Shown here: in pieces, positions 21,104 to 36,100 of the stretch | How the letters are laid out: the number at the start of each line of letters is the position of its first letter | Position numbering within the stretch: position 1 is the first letter of the stretch | DNA from: Rhyacophila brunnea | Taxonomy: Eukaryota; Arthropoda; Insecta; Trichoptera; Rhyacophilidae | Reading direction: 5' to 3' | Assembly: GCA_022495005.1 (NCBI GenBank) | Contig: JAGYXB010001569.1 | Span: 1,922,001 to 1,986,000 of the forward strand | DNA: 64,000 nt | The notes under the pieces: model-generated | Databases searched by the model: none | Told to the model about the DNA's origin: nothing | What the model saw: only the letters and a program-made list of their open reading frames with translations | Position numbers and translations under genes: made by a program

Positions 21104-24100
21104 GTAAGTAATGTTTGTGGTTATTACTATTACACCCACGATGCCCGCGCGGCTTAAGCTCCGGCCTATAGAGTCGTGGGTCCCAGGTTCGAATACTGGG
21201 TCTGGCAAGTACACATATTGTTTTTCAATTTGTGTATGCGTCAGAGTATGGACCTAATAGGTTGAACAAGTGGCTGACATCCATTTCTCGTAAAAACAAG
21301 ACCTGTTGATACAAACCTCCCTTTGTGGAGGCCCATATGATCTTATTAAGATCGGACATGGTCGAAAAAAAATATATTAACTCTCCCATTGTAGTGATTA
21401 TCACGGTGAGGAGGGGTATGGTTTCAAATCCACTGGCTGTGTATGGATCAAGACACATGACAACGCAGACGGCGTTGAGTTAACGCAAACTTTAGTTGAT
21501 TCCGAATGCATCGAATCGAAATTAATGTAAACAATTGGATACATTTGGAATCAAGTAAACTCACCCAAAACTTGGGCATCTATTAATAAGTCAGAGTCAT
21601 TTCTTGTTGTTAGTGTACCATGCTCTTCTCTCCCATGGGCATGTTTTTATTAAAATAAGTCTCTGTAAACTCAGTCAAAGTACATTCGAGTGCGTTCTTT
21701 GGTATCTGCTCCTGAAACATTACCAGGTATAAATAACTGCTGATGCTTCACACCTTATGATACGCTTGATTACAACCAAGTGTGATGCGGGGCGGTTGGT
21801 TTTGGAGGAAACTATTAGGCAGTCCTAAAATGGATTGGGTTGCATTTAAATTCTGCTTAAAGCAGTAAGCCCACACGAGGCGGTGTTGCGAAGTACGGAA
21901 TTTTCGAGGAACATTACTCAACAAATATAAAAATGAGACCAGTTTAGTAGAAATGTAGTGAAATGTGTATTATATCGTTTAAGGGCCATAACACTGTAAT
22001 TGATACCAGATGTATTTAATTGGAATCAAACTATCCAATTTAAATGGTCTTGCTTGATATCAATTGAATACATTATTGTTGTAAACAAGTAAGATCTGTG
22101 TTGATGCAGCGCCGTCTGTGTTGCTATATTGTTTATTGGCCCTTATTGATAGCCATACCTACAAATAGTATTCATGATTTATTTTACTTCAACTGTAAAA
22201 ATGATCTCTCCACCGTAGGGGGTTACATGTAAATTGTACATATTACATTTCACCGTAGCACAGTTTGCGGTGAGGTTTCTTATCGGAAAGAGATGACTTT
22301 ATACTATCCAGTCATCTCTGTACCACCGAGATGAAAAAAATACGCGTTATTCGTGGAGCATTGCAGACAATAATGTAACTAACCAGCGCTCGAAATGGAA
22401 AAGTTTACGAACCGGAGCGCTCGGCAGTTTTCTACATCAATAGATAGTTAGCATAGTTAGAAGACATAGTTATCAAATTGTATGTGTATTTCATAAAAAT
22501 AAGTGTGTTAGATTTTCTATTGTATGTCATATCTAGGCTCAGGCGGTCAAACTATTTTTTTCCGCGAGACGGAGCGATAATTTTACCGATTTTACGAACA
22601 GGAACGGCGCTCCGGTCCATTTCGAGCCCTGTAACTAACCTAACCTAACATAACGTAATCTAACAAATAATATTTTTTAAGTTGAATATTTAATAAGGAT
22701 TTTAAGTTATTATAAAAATTCATTTTTTTCTTTTTAAAGAAATATGTGCAACAGACAAGAGTACGCGATGTGATAGATGTCGCTAAGCAGATGAAATGGC
22801 AATGGGCTGGACATGATCCCCCCACCGTAAAGTAGTGTCTTGAGTGCTCATTTCATGTTTTATGGCTCCCAGATTTGCCACTTAATTAAATTAACACGTT
22901 GTTATTTTTTTATTATTACAAAGCGACCATCTCTTCTGCGTTATACTCGTATAAGCCTTATGCTGGCGCGCAAGTCAGACGATTTACAGTGTTCGGACTT
23001 TTTTTTCGCGTGGAGCACCCCAGATCTGCGGACTTTTTAATCCGCAGACCAGGCTCGTTGGATTTCAAACATGCTTGATATTTTACTCTCAGAGTTGCCA
23101 GACCTCGTCCGTCGATCACTATGCAAATTCGATTTGACATTAATACGCGATCATTCGGACCAAAAAAAAATCTGTAAGTAATTGTTTTAAACATTTTCAT
23201 TGATTAATTTGTTAAGTTTACACATTGGAAAATCAGAGTTTTATCAATTATTTTTTTATTTGTATTTATGAAATTCATAAAAGAAAACTTAAAACTTTTA
23301 ACCTTTTAAACTTTAAACGTGTTGTTTTCACTGTTATATTATTTGATGCAAGTCTACATATAAATAACACAAAATTATAGGATTATCGGAAGACATCACG
23401 ATAATCGCAACTTTTGACTTTTGACAGCTTGACTTTTTTATTCGTTCGTTGATCAGTAACAGAGCATAGACAAATCGGACGATTTATTGTCCTCGGACTT
23501 TTGGCTCGCCAATGGACTCCTGCAGAATAAGTGTCGGTTTTAGATATGTAGAGGCCCAGATGCACTAACGAGTATGAACACCGCGCCGCCTTGAGGCTTT
23601 GGCAAACCATTATTGAGTGTCAAAAATCCATTTATAAGACTGTTGTCAAGATTTTACATACGATTGAGAAAAATACATACATATCCAGTGACGTCCCGTA
23701 GGGGTAGGCAGACTGAGCGTCGCTTGGGAGCGAAAATTACCCAAAAGGCGGAAAATCGAGGAGAATCATTAGGTATATAATAGCTACCTAAACTTAGTAA
23801 TAACGGAAATATCTTTCCATTAAAAAAATCAACTAACTGGTTGGAAACAAAATGTATTAATTAAGTACCTTATGTAAAAGTTTTAACAGGACTTTCTTTC
23901 TTTCTTTCTGTCGGGTTCGCGATGTCTAGTTTACTTCTAGCAATGATGAATTTATCCAAATATTTTTTCCAGTCACTCGCGAGTTTTGGAAGTTGTCAGG
24001 TGCATTTTTAAATGTAAGTACCTACCTATCTGAAACCGTAGACTCGCAATATTGTCTATTGAAGCAGATATAGCATTTAAATTAGATTTAATGGTATATA

Positions 24101-27100
24101 TCTTATTAGTAATGTATCCACACAAGACATTTGTTAGATATTGGAGTCATGAATGGATGATAAAAAGTACTTATTAAAAAAATGTGGCGGCATTTTGGCT
24201 AAGGACGTATCTTATATCGACATATCTTATTAATTTTTTGGAATTTTCCAACTAAGTCCCATCGGTTTCATGAAAATCTCCACTGTGTAGAATAATAAAG
24301 AATTTTAATACCAACAGAATAAATTACTTAATTTCATTACCTACTGAGACAGGAATTCGATAAATGTAGACCGTTGCATTCATTTCTGAAAGAATTCCCA
24401 CAACATGGTATCTGATTATTACCAATATTACAAACAATTCATTTTGTACAACACGATATTATTATTTTAGTTGCGTGAAAGAATGGACAATTCTTTCTCA
24501 ACTCAACTAACTGCTGAAGAGTAATTGTGAATTTGACACAAGTCTGTTGTGTCATGTTGAACAGATTTGGTTGGTAAGTAGTCCGAAATTTACAATATCT
24601 ATACCACGTCGCACCGCGTGAAAGTGAACTGTTATCGACTTCCTAACATAGACAAGAGTCAGGAATGTTAAATCTATGATAATGTTCCATTAAAAAAATT
24701 ATATATCGTCACCTTACTATGAAAACCTAGTAAGTCTGTTTGAGAAGAATGTTGAGGGGATGGAAAAATCGTAATAAAAACATGTTTAAAACACATCTCT
24801 AACTGATGAATCTGCTAACACTGGTTGTGAAATACGAGGTTTAAAATTCCATGTTTGAAACCACGGACTTACGAGTCTTTAAAATTTTTCGATAGATGGA
24901 CAGCATATTAGTCTCGTCTCTAGAGAACCAGGGTTTTGATATGATTTAAAATGTATTTTTTTTGTTTAAATTTTGTCGAACAAACATCATTTTTCCATAT
25001 TATCGGACTGACGAGGTCTTAATAGTAAGGTGACGATATATATTAAGTATATATCTACCGCGAAGGGTGGAGGTAGGAGGGAGAGGCGACAACGCGTATT
25101 TAAATAATGTATCGGCTCTCTTTTTAGATGGGACTCCTTTTCTTCTTCGCAATAAACCAAAAATTTACTAATAATAATTCTTACATCACTCCAGCGCATC
25201 TATTCTATACACAAGACTGCTGTCGGCCTTTAGGGCAGTTAACTAGGATAGGAAAGTATAGAAATATTAACATTTATTGTAACAATTACAATAAGGTAGC
25301 CGTCTGAACTGTGAAAACTGTCTATCTCACTCTAAAAATTATCACTGCTAAGAGAGGTGCTGTTAAAACATAGCACTTATTGTAACAATTACAACTAACT
25401 TATTGTAATTGTTACAATAAGTGCTAATACGTGGATACTTTCCTACCCTAGATAGCGGCCGAAAGCAGTATTATGTTTAGAATAGATGCGCTGATCGTTT
25501 TAGTTATATTTTTATTATAAAAAGCATCAAATTACGTAAATTTATCGATCTGTACAACACGGAAGCGTAAAATGAAATGATAAATTTGGGGTCGTTCCTC
25601 ATTTGAAAACGGAAGTGCGATTAAATGCACAGGAGGGGCTTGTTGGTTCACAGTTTTAACACGTGAACAAGAAGCTCTTGTTCGACAATATACGCAATCG
25701 ATTGTCATGTTCGAAAGCCCTGCCTCGCGTATCGCGTACGAATCGCTCTTTCGGCATTCTAAGCCTGCCAAAATTGTATGTAAAGTGGTTTTTTTTCTGT
25801 TACACAATTTTATTATTGCATTATGACAATATTATCATAACTGAACTGTGTTGCTAGCTTTTTACAATATAACCTGAATCTCAGGTGAATAATATTATAG
25901 CATAAATGTTTAAAGTTTCGTAAAAAAATTTCACGTAAAATTGGGCGCAGACGAGAAATAGGTGTATTTTATCTTCATGATCATCTCTTTGTTTAGTTAA
26001 TAATGACTTTTTCTTTCGACCATGTCCAATCCTAATAGGATCATATGGGCCTCCACGTAGTGGAGGTTTGTATTAACAGGTTTTGTTTATACGATGAATG
26101 GATGTCAGCCACTTGCTCAACCTATTAGGTCCATACTCTGACTCATACACAAATTGAAAAACAATATGTGTACTTGCCAGACCCAGGATTCGAACGTGGG
26201 ACCCACGACGCTACAGCTATTATAATATGCTCTTCTTCTTGCCGTGCTATCTCTTATAGTACGTTGGACACCATCAGGGTCCAGACCCCCCCCATAAACA
26301 GAAAAAATACAAATTATTTAGCTAGGTAAATAGAATTGTGGGGTTCTTGTGTGGTTCGATGTGAGTAACCACTGTGGGAGTCGGCGACGTGTCGTAGGTC
26401 ATGGTGCTGAGGATGATGATGAAAAAGTCGAAGATGGATGCAGGAGTGAGTTTTATTTGCTGTAAGTAGCTGGAGGTAGGTTGTTATGATCCGACATAAA
26501 TAGTGCACACTAAACTTTGTCAGTCAAACGTATTTGTTTTCATTTAACTAAGACTACAGTGTGTAGATAGTGTCTGTCTGTTTTTAAAATTCAATTATAC
26601 CCTGCCTAATCCGAGCCATAGAAGATAATAGTAAAAACATATTCGTTTATCCATAAAATATCTCAAATTATGCCATTATTTCATTTGGATATTTTATAGA
26701 TAGAAGAGTATTTTTTATCGACCATCCGTAATATATATCCATAATTCAACGAAAACAAATAAGTACAACTAAAAAAGTGTACCCTATTTTTGTCGGAACG
26801 CCCATAGCTAACCTAAACTATGGTGGTTTGGTTTAGGCAGGGCTTAATTGAATTATTAAAACTAACCAGCACCATCTGCAAATTTTATTCTTAGTTCAAT
26901 GAAAACAAATAAGTATGACTGATAAAGTTTTTTTTCGACCATGTCCGATCCTAATAAGATCATAATATGGGCCTCCACAGGCTGGAGGGTTGTATTAACA
27001 GATTTTTGTTTTTACGAGAAATGGATGCCAGCCACTTGCCCAACCTATTAGGTCAAAGTTTAGTGTGCACTATTTATCTCGAATCTTAACAGCCTACCTC

Positions 27101-30100
27101 CACTCCACATTATTCACGTATAATGGACAATGACCAACGGAGAAAATATAAATTCTTAATGATTAATCAAGTATTTTGCAATACAGTATCATAAATTCAA
27201 TTACCATTCTGTGAAATGAGATCATGCAAATTCCCATCGCGTGGGAAACTTTATTAATACTATTGACATTTCTAATTTAGCTACATGTCCGTGGACCGAC
27301 AGCCTCTTCACTTTTCATGCACCTAAAAAGTGTGTTCATTTATCATTTTTCGAATGCATTTTTAGTTTCCCATACACACTTGTGGTCATCAATCGCTTTC
27401 TCGCGCACAAAAGAAAGGATCACATCGAATTTAGAAATAACAAATCAGCAACTTTCTCCCGAGGCGAGATGTAAATTTAATAAATAGTTATCTGAAAATT
27501 TTCTAACACTATACATGCATATATATTATTATTATGAATATTAATTTCCAATTTTCTCCATACGTACGAATGTAAATTATTGTCAGTGGCGAGGGGTGGA
27601 GGTGGACTGTTAATATTCGACATAAAGTAGTGCACACTAAACTTGATTATACGATCCTAATAATTATGACCAGTGACGTCCCGTGGGGGTAGGCAGATTG
27701 AGCGTCGCTTAGGGGCGGTAGTTACTCGAAGGGCGGCAAATCATGGAGAATCATTAGGTATATATAGAAATAGCTACCTAAATTTAGTAATGACGGAAAT
27801 ATCTTTCCAATAAAAAAAATCAGCTCACTGGTTGGAAATAAAATGTATTAATTAACATAAAAGGTTTATTAACAGGACTGTATTTTTTGTTGGGTTCGCG
27901 ATGTCTAGTTTTCTTCCGTTGTCCTTGGACGTCACGTCCTTGATGAGCAGCAATAACACGTGCAGATGTGCGAATTATATTTGAATTATAGATAGGTACA
28001 TATCTAGTTTAAAATGTATCTAAACCTTTTTGCACTATATCACTCGCGAGTTTTGGAAGTTGTCGGGTGTATTTTAAATGTATCTGAAACCGTAACTCGC
28101 AATATTGTCTATTGAAGCAGAGATGGCATTTAAATAGTGGTTTATATTTTGTTAGTAATGTATCCATACAACACATTTCTTAGATACTGGAGTCATGAAT
28201 GGATGATAAAAAAAAATTGAGCGGCATTTTGGAGCTGTTTAGGGGCGGCAATTTGTCTTGGGACGTCACTGATTATGACCATTAAGCCACGTGCAATCGA
28301 TACCCACTCATGGATGCAACCGTAGTTATAGCAGCACGATTGGTGTCTATAATCAAAGTATGGTCAAACTATGATCAAAGTCTGGGTATGAAGAATATAC
28401 TCTAAAAGTACTGTCCGCGGTTGAAGCTAGGAGAAACTATACCTACGTAGGAGGCGAGGTAAATGCGGACCCCATACTATGGACCTTTTTCCTGTGTGGA
28501 CGCTTGACTGCATTGGCTAATTTGTTAGAAATTCGCATATTTTAAAGATTTTGGTTTAGTTTAATAATTATATGACTCGTTTGAACTGTTTCGAGTCCGA
28601 TATTCAAATCTTCGGACGAATCGATTGCGTCGTCTGCGTCAATGAAAATCGCCGCTGAACTCGTCGGGCGCTTAACATTTGTACTTGCTTGAATCCGATG
28701 GTTGCAGGTTCGAGTCCCGCACAGTACAAATATATTTTTCTTATTTTCCCAATTATTGTGCATATATTTTTTATGAGCGGTTCCACTAAGTATAAGTATC
28801 ATTGAAATCTTACGAAGTGAAACAAGGCCGTCTATAACCTGGCCACTGCACTGAATTACGAATTACGATTGTAGTGCTAGTTATTGATTTTTTCAAATGT
28901 AATACGATAACCTGTTCGCAGTAAGTGATTTTTTTCGTTGTAAATTATTAAACAATTTATTACCATTATATATACCAATATTAATATATAACAATCATCT
29001 TCTTTTTCGACCATGTCCGATCTAATAGGATCATAATATGGGCCTCCAAAGAGTGGAGGTTTGTATTAACAGATTTAGTTTTTACGAGAAATGGATGTCA
29101 GCCACTTGCTCAACCTATTAGGTCCATACTCCATACTCATACACAAATTGAAAAACAATATATTGTAAACTTGCCAGACCCAGGATTCGAACCTAGGACC
29201 CACGACGCTATAGGCCAACGTTTAAGCCGCGCGGCCATCGTGGGTGTACAATTAATCATCATTTTCTATAAATGGTTTACCATATTGTATTCGAAGTAGG
29301 TACATATTATGAGGAAATAATTATTAGCACTATACTACGATCGAATTTTAAAGTTTCATACCGCGGCCTGACTATACCTATATAGTGGGCCTTGGAACTG
29401 AAATAGTTAAATATCATAACTTGTGTATACCTATGTCATCATCATAGAGCAATCACCATACATAAACACATAAATATCATCATAAATAATATTGTCTTTT
29501 GCCGAAAGTGAAAGCATTTTTAGTCTTTTATTATTACACTATGTTGTGAAGTATTTTGTCTATGGCAGAGTAATGTTTACGCAAATGAGAGTGGCAGAAC
29601 AATGGCGCGTGCTAATTTAAAATTTAAATCACATTTCAATTTGTAATGGCTCCGTAATTAATACATTGTTCATCTGACACGAAAATAACTTAAGTATTAA
29701 GATAATACCAAGAAATAAATTATTCAATTATTATCTATTATACGGCCCTCGTAGTCCATCGCGTCTGGCCCTTCGTCCGAGGACTCTAGGTTCGTTTCTG
29801 CGTTAAGGTCACAATATATTTATATGATTTTCTCAAACCCTGGGTGATTAATTATTTTTTCACTTCTACTACTACCACATCAGTGGCGAATGGTAGAGGT
29901 AGGCTGTTAAGATTCGATATAAATAATACACACTAAACTTTGTCAGTCGTACATATTTATTTTCTTTGAACTAAAACTACAAATTGCAGATAGTGTAGGT
30001 TTGATAAAATTCAATTAAGCCCTGCGTAAACCAAGCCATAATAGATAATAGTAAAAAAAATATTCGTCTCTCTATAAAATATCTAAAAAAATCATTAAAT

Positions 30101-33100
30101 CATTCATAATTTTAGATATTTTATTGATAGAAGAATATTTTGTTATTTATTATGATTTGATTATTTAGGCATGGCTTAATAAATTTTTAAAAAACTAAAC
30201 CAAAACTAAAACCATCTGTAGTACATAATAAATAGTATTATGTATTCTTAATTCAACGAAAACAAATAAGTATGACTGGAAAGTGTGCATTATTTTTGTC
30301 GGATTGCCGATGCCCGATTGCATATTTTTAAAGTATTACGGTTTGATTTAGGCAGGGTTAATCGAATTTTAAAAACTAACCAGCACCATCTGCAATTTAT
30401 ATTCTTAGTTCAATGAAAACAAATAAATATGACTAACAGCGCTTAATGTGTACCCACTATTTATGTTGGATCTTAACAGCCTACTTCCACTCATCGTCAC
30501 TGTACTGCATTAATGTTTCACCAGGACCAGATTACTGATTAAATATACAGACATTGACGAGATAAATTATTGCCTATATTTTTAGCTATTATCTTATATC
30601 GTATGTTTGCTTTCTAATTCCAGTTTCCCTCAGTGGTGAAGAGTCTCTTGAATCAGCCGGATGGTATGAGCACACGATCGACGTGCAATGCACCCAGGAC
30701 GAGATGGTGGTCAGCATCAGTCCAAAGTCTTCAGGAGTTTCTTTCTTAGATAACGACTTGTCAACCGAGTGAGTGAATCATTAGATATCTCTCGAAATAT
30801 AATCATAATATTATAGGTTATAGATTGAGTAGATGGCTTCATTTATTGAACAATAAATTATCGATATTTGACAAAGATGTTTAAAAAACCTTCTTATAAT
30901 AGATATGGAGCCTATATATGTATGAAAGTGAACCCAAAAAGGAAGGAAAAGGATGGTATTGTGACGTTCACAGGGATCGAACCAAGAATCCCAATATAAT
31001 AAAGCAGTGCCTTAGCCGGCTCTCACATCAAAACTCGTCTTGCATGCAACGTGTCGAATACGTCGATGTGACGTCATCGTTATTAACAAAACACACGTTA
31101 CCAAATGGAGCTCCGCAGATTGGTCAAATGCGACTTTTTAGTTTGAAAATAATATCTACTGTTGCAATAGACAAGTTGCATACTTCTCGGGCTGCGAGTC
31201 GAAGAGGCCAGAACGCATACAAACACCTACGAATTGGTCATTTCTATACAGACTCGCCGATCGCCGCATTCAATTACTATTTGTTTTTAAGGTTAGGTAC
31301 GTGCGACCGTTGCTAGGTAGATGTGCACGGTCTTCATATGTAGCACCGGATCGACGTTCTTGGACGGTTTGATTTATGGCCGTGCGGCAGACGAGGCGAG
31401 TTTAGATCTGAGAACTGGCTTAAACATTGTACTTCGTACGTTGGGGGATATACGTGATATTGATTAAGTATGGGGAGAATATACGTTGGTGTTCATCGTA
31501 GACTGTGTTCATCGATCAGTTGATGATTAATCATTAATATTGTGAATATTTTTTTTCCAGTGAAGCTAGTGGCTTCAGCGGAACAGTATATCCTCGAGGT
31601 TTGGGCAGAGCACCAGGATGCTTATCGAGGTATAGGCGAACACCAGGCCCCGTCATATATCGTCTTCCGCTGAGGGCGTGCAACACTATGCCTTTCACGC
31701 TGGTAAGTCTTCAGAAATTATTTATTTATTTAAGAAAACAAAACATTGTGGACATAACAAATCTAAATTCAAGACGTTCACAGCATGAGATATAGGTACA
31801 TTATAACAAATATTACCCTCACATGAGAATACTTATATATTATATCGACTATAGAAAGGAAAAGGGGCGCAACCCTCAGTTTTTTCAAAATAGGTTTTAT
31901 TATATAATAGCGTTGTACCCGACTAAATACACGTTGTATCCAAATGATGTAAGCTGCAAATGCCGAATTATTATCTAAATTTAGCAAGTATTTTTTTTAA
32001 AGAAGGAAGTGACGTAGGAAAAACGACTTAACCATAATATTTTTTGTTTTTTTTAATTAACTCAATAATTAATATATTAGGAATATAATAATCAAATTAT
32101 TAATTATCATGCACTTCAAGGTTATGTCTATTTTCTATTTTAACTTTGACCAAAAACCATAACTAAAACGTTTTTGTGCATCTTGTAAAATTTGATTTTT
32201 GTGGATTACGCCCTTTTTCCTTTCCAAAGTCGATACATTAATAATAAAATAAACATAAGTACAATTTTATACAGAAAAATAAAATTTAGAATACAAAATA
32301 GATTGCACGTCACCAAAAATGTTTAGGTTTTTGTCTTGTTTATTCGTCTTCGGATGATACCAGATACACCCGTTGTGGAGTGACGTTAATAATGTTCAAT
32401 GTCGACGCGCTTGCTTTCGGTAATCCTGATTTGAAAAAAAGAATCAAGTTTGGTTTGCACTTTAGAAGCCACACTCTAAAACTACGAAAATCAGTCATGA
32501 TGTGACACCCTTGGTCAACTTATTGAATGGAGTAATAAATGCATCCACTCTTTCTTTTCTCTTTTGATCACGTCCGATTCTGATAAGATCATATGGGCCT
32601 CCACAGAGTGGTGGTATGTATTAACAGATTTGTTTTTACGAGAAATGGATGTTAGCAACTTGCCCAACCTATTAGGTCCATACTCTGACTCAAACACAAA
32701 TTGAAAAAGATGTAAATTTTCCAGACCCAGGATTCGAACCTGGGACCCACGACGTTATAGGCCGACGCTTAATCCGCTCGGCCATCGTGGACGCTCACTT
32801 CAAGTAAACAAATTAAACTGCTATGCTGCTGTGTGAATTAGCAGTCAGCGTCAGTGCTACGTTCAATCTATGGCATTATGACTCGTATTCGAGTTCGAGA
32901 GATTATCTTACGCAGTACGTTGTTAACAACCAGTTACACTTGGGTTTAAACATGTAGAACATTAAGCCAGCTCTTACATTAAAACTCGTATATGTGACGT
33001 CATCGTTATACACAAAACACACGTTGCCAAATGGAGCTCCGCATATTGGTCGAATGCGACTTTTTAGTTTGAAAAAAAACATCCACTGTTGCAATCGACA

Positions 33101-36100
33101 ACTTGCACGCTTCTCGGGCTGCGAGTCGAAGACGTCAGGAGTGTCAGGACGCATACAAACAAGTACGAATTGGTCTTTCATAAATACTGACTCGCCGATC
33201 GCCGCATCCAAATATGCTATAATATATGCTTTGAAAGAGAGTTTTGATGTGAGAGCCGGCTAACAGTGTCAATTTTCATATTTGACCAGATATTTTTAAG
33301 TCCGTTATATCGAGGTTCTATTGTATTTGTATACAAGGAATGAGGAGTGAAAATGATAATTTACAATTTACCTGCATTTTCTGTTGTATATCAATGTTAC
33401 CGAAAAAACCTTCCCGCGTTTTGCAGCGCTTGGCATATTCACAAAAAACCATTCTACGGAGGCCACCCGTGTTAAATTTATTACTTACCTGTCTTTATAG
33501 TCATTGCCGAATCAGCCATTTTGAGAAGAGATTTCACATAATTTTTTACGTGACTACTACTTCATAATAATAATTATTCTGTCGTGGGAGAATCCTTATA
33601 TATCAAATGCAGCGAAAGCGTACAAAATGGTTGTGTAAACGTTGAATATTATATTTTTCAACCAGACCGATGTTTATTCATGTATTTTATTATTGTCATA
33701 TAGCAAATATTAATTCATTAGCCATATTGACAACTCTCTCCGGGTTTATCTCCTAGTGACACAATACCGAACACCAACGCCTATCGATTACGAAATCATG
33801 AATATAAAAAAGTTTTTACCATAATATTTTAATGGAAAGCGACTTTATTTGCGTTTGAACAAACTTTCATCACGAAATATCATACAATATCAAACGTGAA
33901 ACAGAATGTTTTATTGATTCTGATTATAGGGAATCCAATCCCGAGCCAAAATTCTGATCCCGGGATTTCGGGATTACAATTTGACAATCCCGGGATCCCG
34001 GGACTGGTCCCGGGATTGGCATTTTTTCCATTGTTAATATAAAATTTTTATATTTACAAATATCATTGATAAAATCGATCAAAAATAAATCTAGTATAAT
34101 TTATACAATTTAAGACATTTATTGTTAATATTGTATACGTTCAATCTTGGAAATACACAAGTTTAACGGAGTAAATAATATTGTAATTTAAATAATAATG
34201 TGAATTTAATAGGAGATTGCTGTTTCTGATAGTAAAGATTTAATGAATGGATTAGCGAGATTTAAAATATTAAAGCAAATAACCATGGCGTACGTATGGC
34301 CTTTCCGCTTCATAAATCTAATAAGTTAGACAAATATGAAACTGCCGTAAAACGTATGATATCATGGTAGAATTACTTTGTTAGAAGTGCAAAGCATTGT
34401 TTTTTCCAATCTTTCCATTTTTAATAATTTACGTGAAAAAATAAAATGAATCGGCAACCTACACATGGGTATAAATCAAACTTCATTCAAACTCAGTTTA
34501 TTTATAATGTAGTTATTTTTTATTACAAGTATTTTTTCTGTTATATTTTCGCTTTTATTTTATTTTCCATAAAAATTGATAAAAAAAATCAATCCCAAAA
34601 TCCCGGGTTTATGTTTATCAATCCCGGGATTCATAGGTATCGAAAATAGCTCGGGATCCCGGGATTGGAATCCCTTATTCTGAAGTAAAAATAATTACAA
34701 GATAAAAAGAACTTTTTATATACTTACCACGTTTTTAAATTTTCTGTTGAATCATATAAACTTGACAATTCTATGTATTAATAAATACTTTTTTTGTACT
34801 TGATAGAAATACTGAATAAATATTATAGAATACAGAAATGTCATTTTGACATTTCATATTGATTTCCATAGTAACGCACGTATATATTAATAATTTAGTT
34901 GCTAGGACCTCCTTAGCAGCCAATAATAGTGTTTTACTTTTTACGATATTTTTCCGAAATATACAAAACAGAATTAACTGAAAATGAATTCAATTCTGCT
35001 TAAAGATGGCCAAAATTATTAAAAGAATGCATTGTCGTCGTGTTCGCATATATTCTAAAAGTTTCAAATGTCTAGCAAATCGGGAAGTTAGTTAAAAATC
35101 TTGTACAAACGAAAAAAAATTGTACTGGACAAACAAGAATATGAGCTAATAAAAACGTGGTAATAAAGACAATTTTGAAAGTATAAAACAGGGCCACACT
35201 TTTTTTTTCTAGGATCGACTAGCTGATAAAATTATTTTTGGTGATCGACTTATATCTCTTGTAATTATATCATGCGAGAACAATAAAAACCCAATTTTTA
35301 TAATTCAAATATGTATTTATGTATTTTGAAAACAGATATTTTATACATATAAAAAAGAACGATACGAAAAAATCGAATTAACGACGATAATATAATTATT
35401 ACGTATATTCTCAAAAAAATTAAGTACACATTAACTGTAATTTCGACATAGTTACATAATTTACCTGTATGTAAGTATATCGAATATTAGAAATCTTAAT
35501 TTTTTTTTTTATTTTCATCCAAACTTTGCCTTCAGATACCTACATATTTATTAACAGTTTCAATTGTAACTTATCTACAAAGGTGTCTCAAATTGCAAGC
35601 TTCATATTTTTCATCTAGGTGCCTCTGGTAGGTAGATTACCATTTGACTCGAATTTTCCATTTAAGGGGGATGCTTATACTATCAGAGGCGAAAAGAGGC
35701 ACCTAACGGAAAAATACGAAGCTTGCAATTTGAGATTTTTTTGATAATTTACAATTTCAACTGTAGTAATTAATAAATATGTATCTGAAAACACTAAAAA
35801 GATTTTTTATTTATTTTTAAATTTAAAGATAAACTGGCAATTGTAAAAAAATGTAATAAAATGTGAATTCGTTGCAGGGTCAAATCTTATTATTACATTA
35901 TATTTTATGGCCATATTTATTATTAAAATTTAGTTTATTAAGTTTTAGATTTTATGTGGTGTAGATTTTTGACTAATTCATCGTTTTAATATTTTTTATA
36001 TATATTTTAAAAAACATTGATTTAAAAAAAATATAAATGTGTATTACTTGAAATCCTTTTTATTTATATCAAATTTTATTTTAGGCATGGTCACAATATT

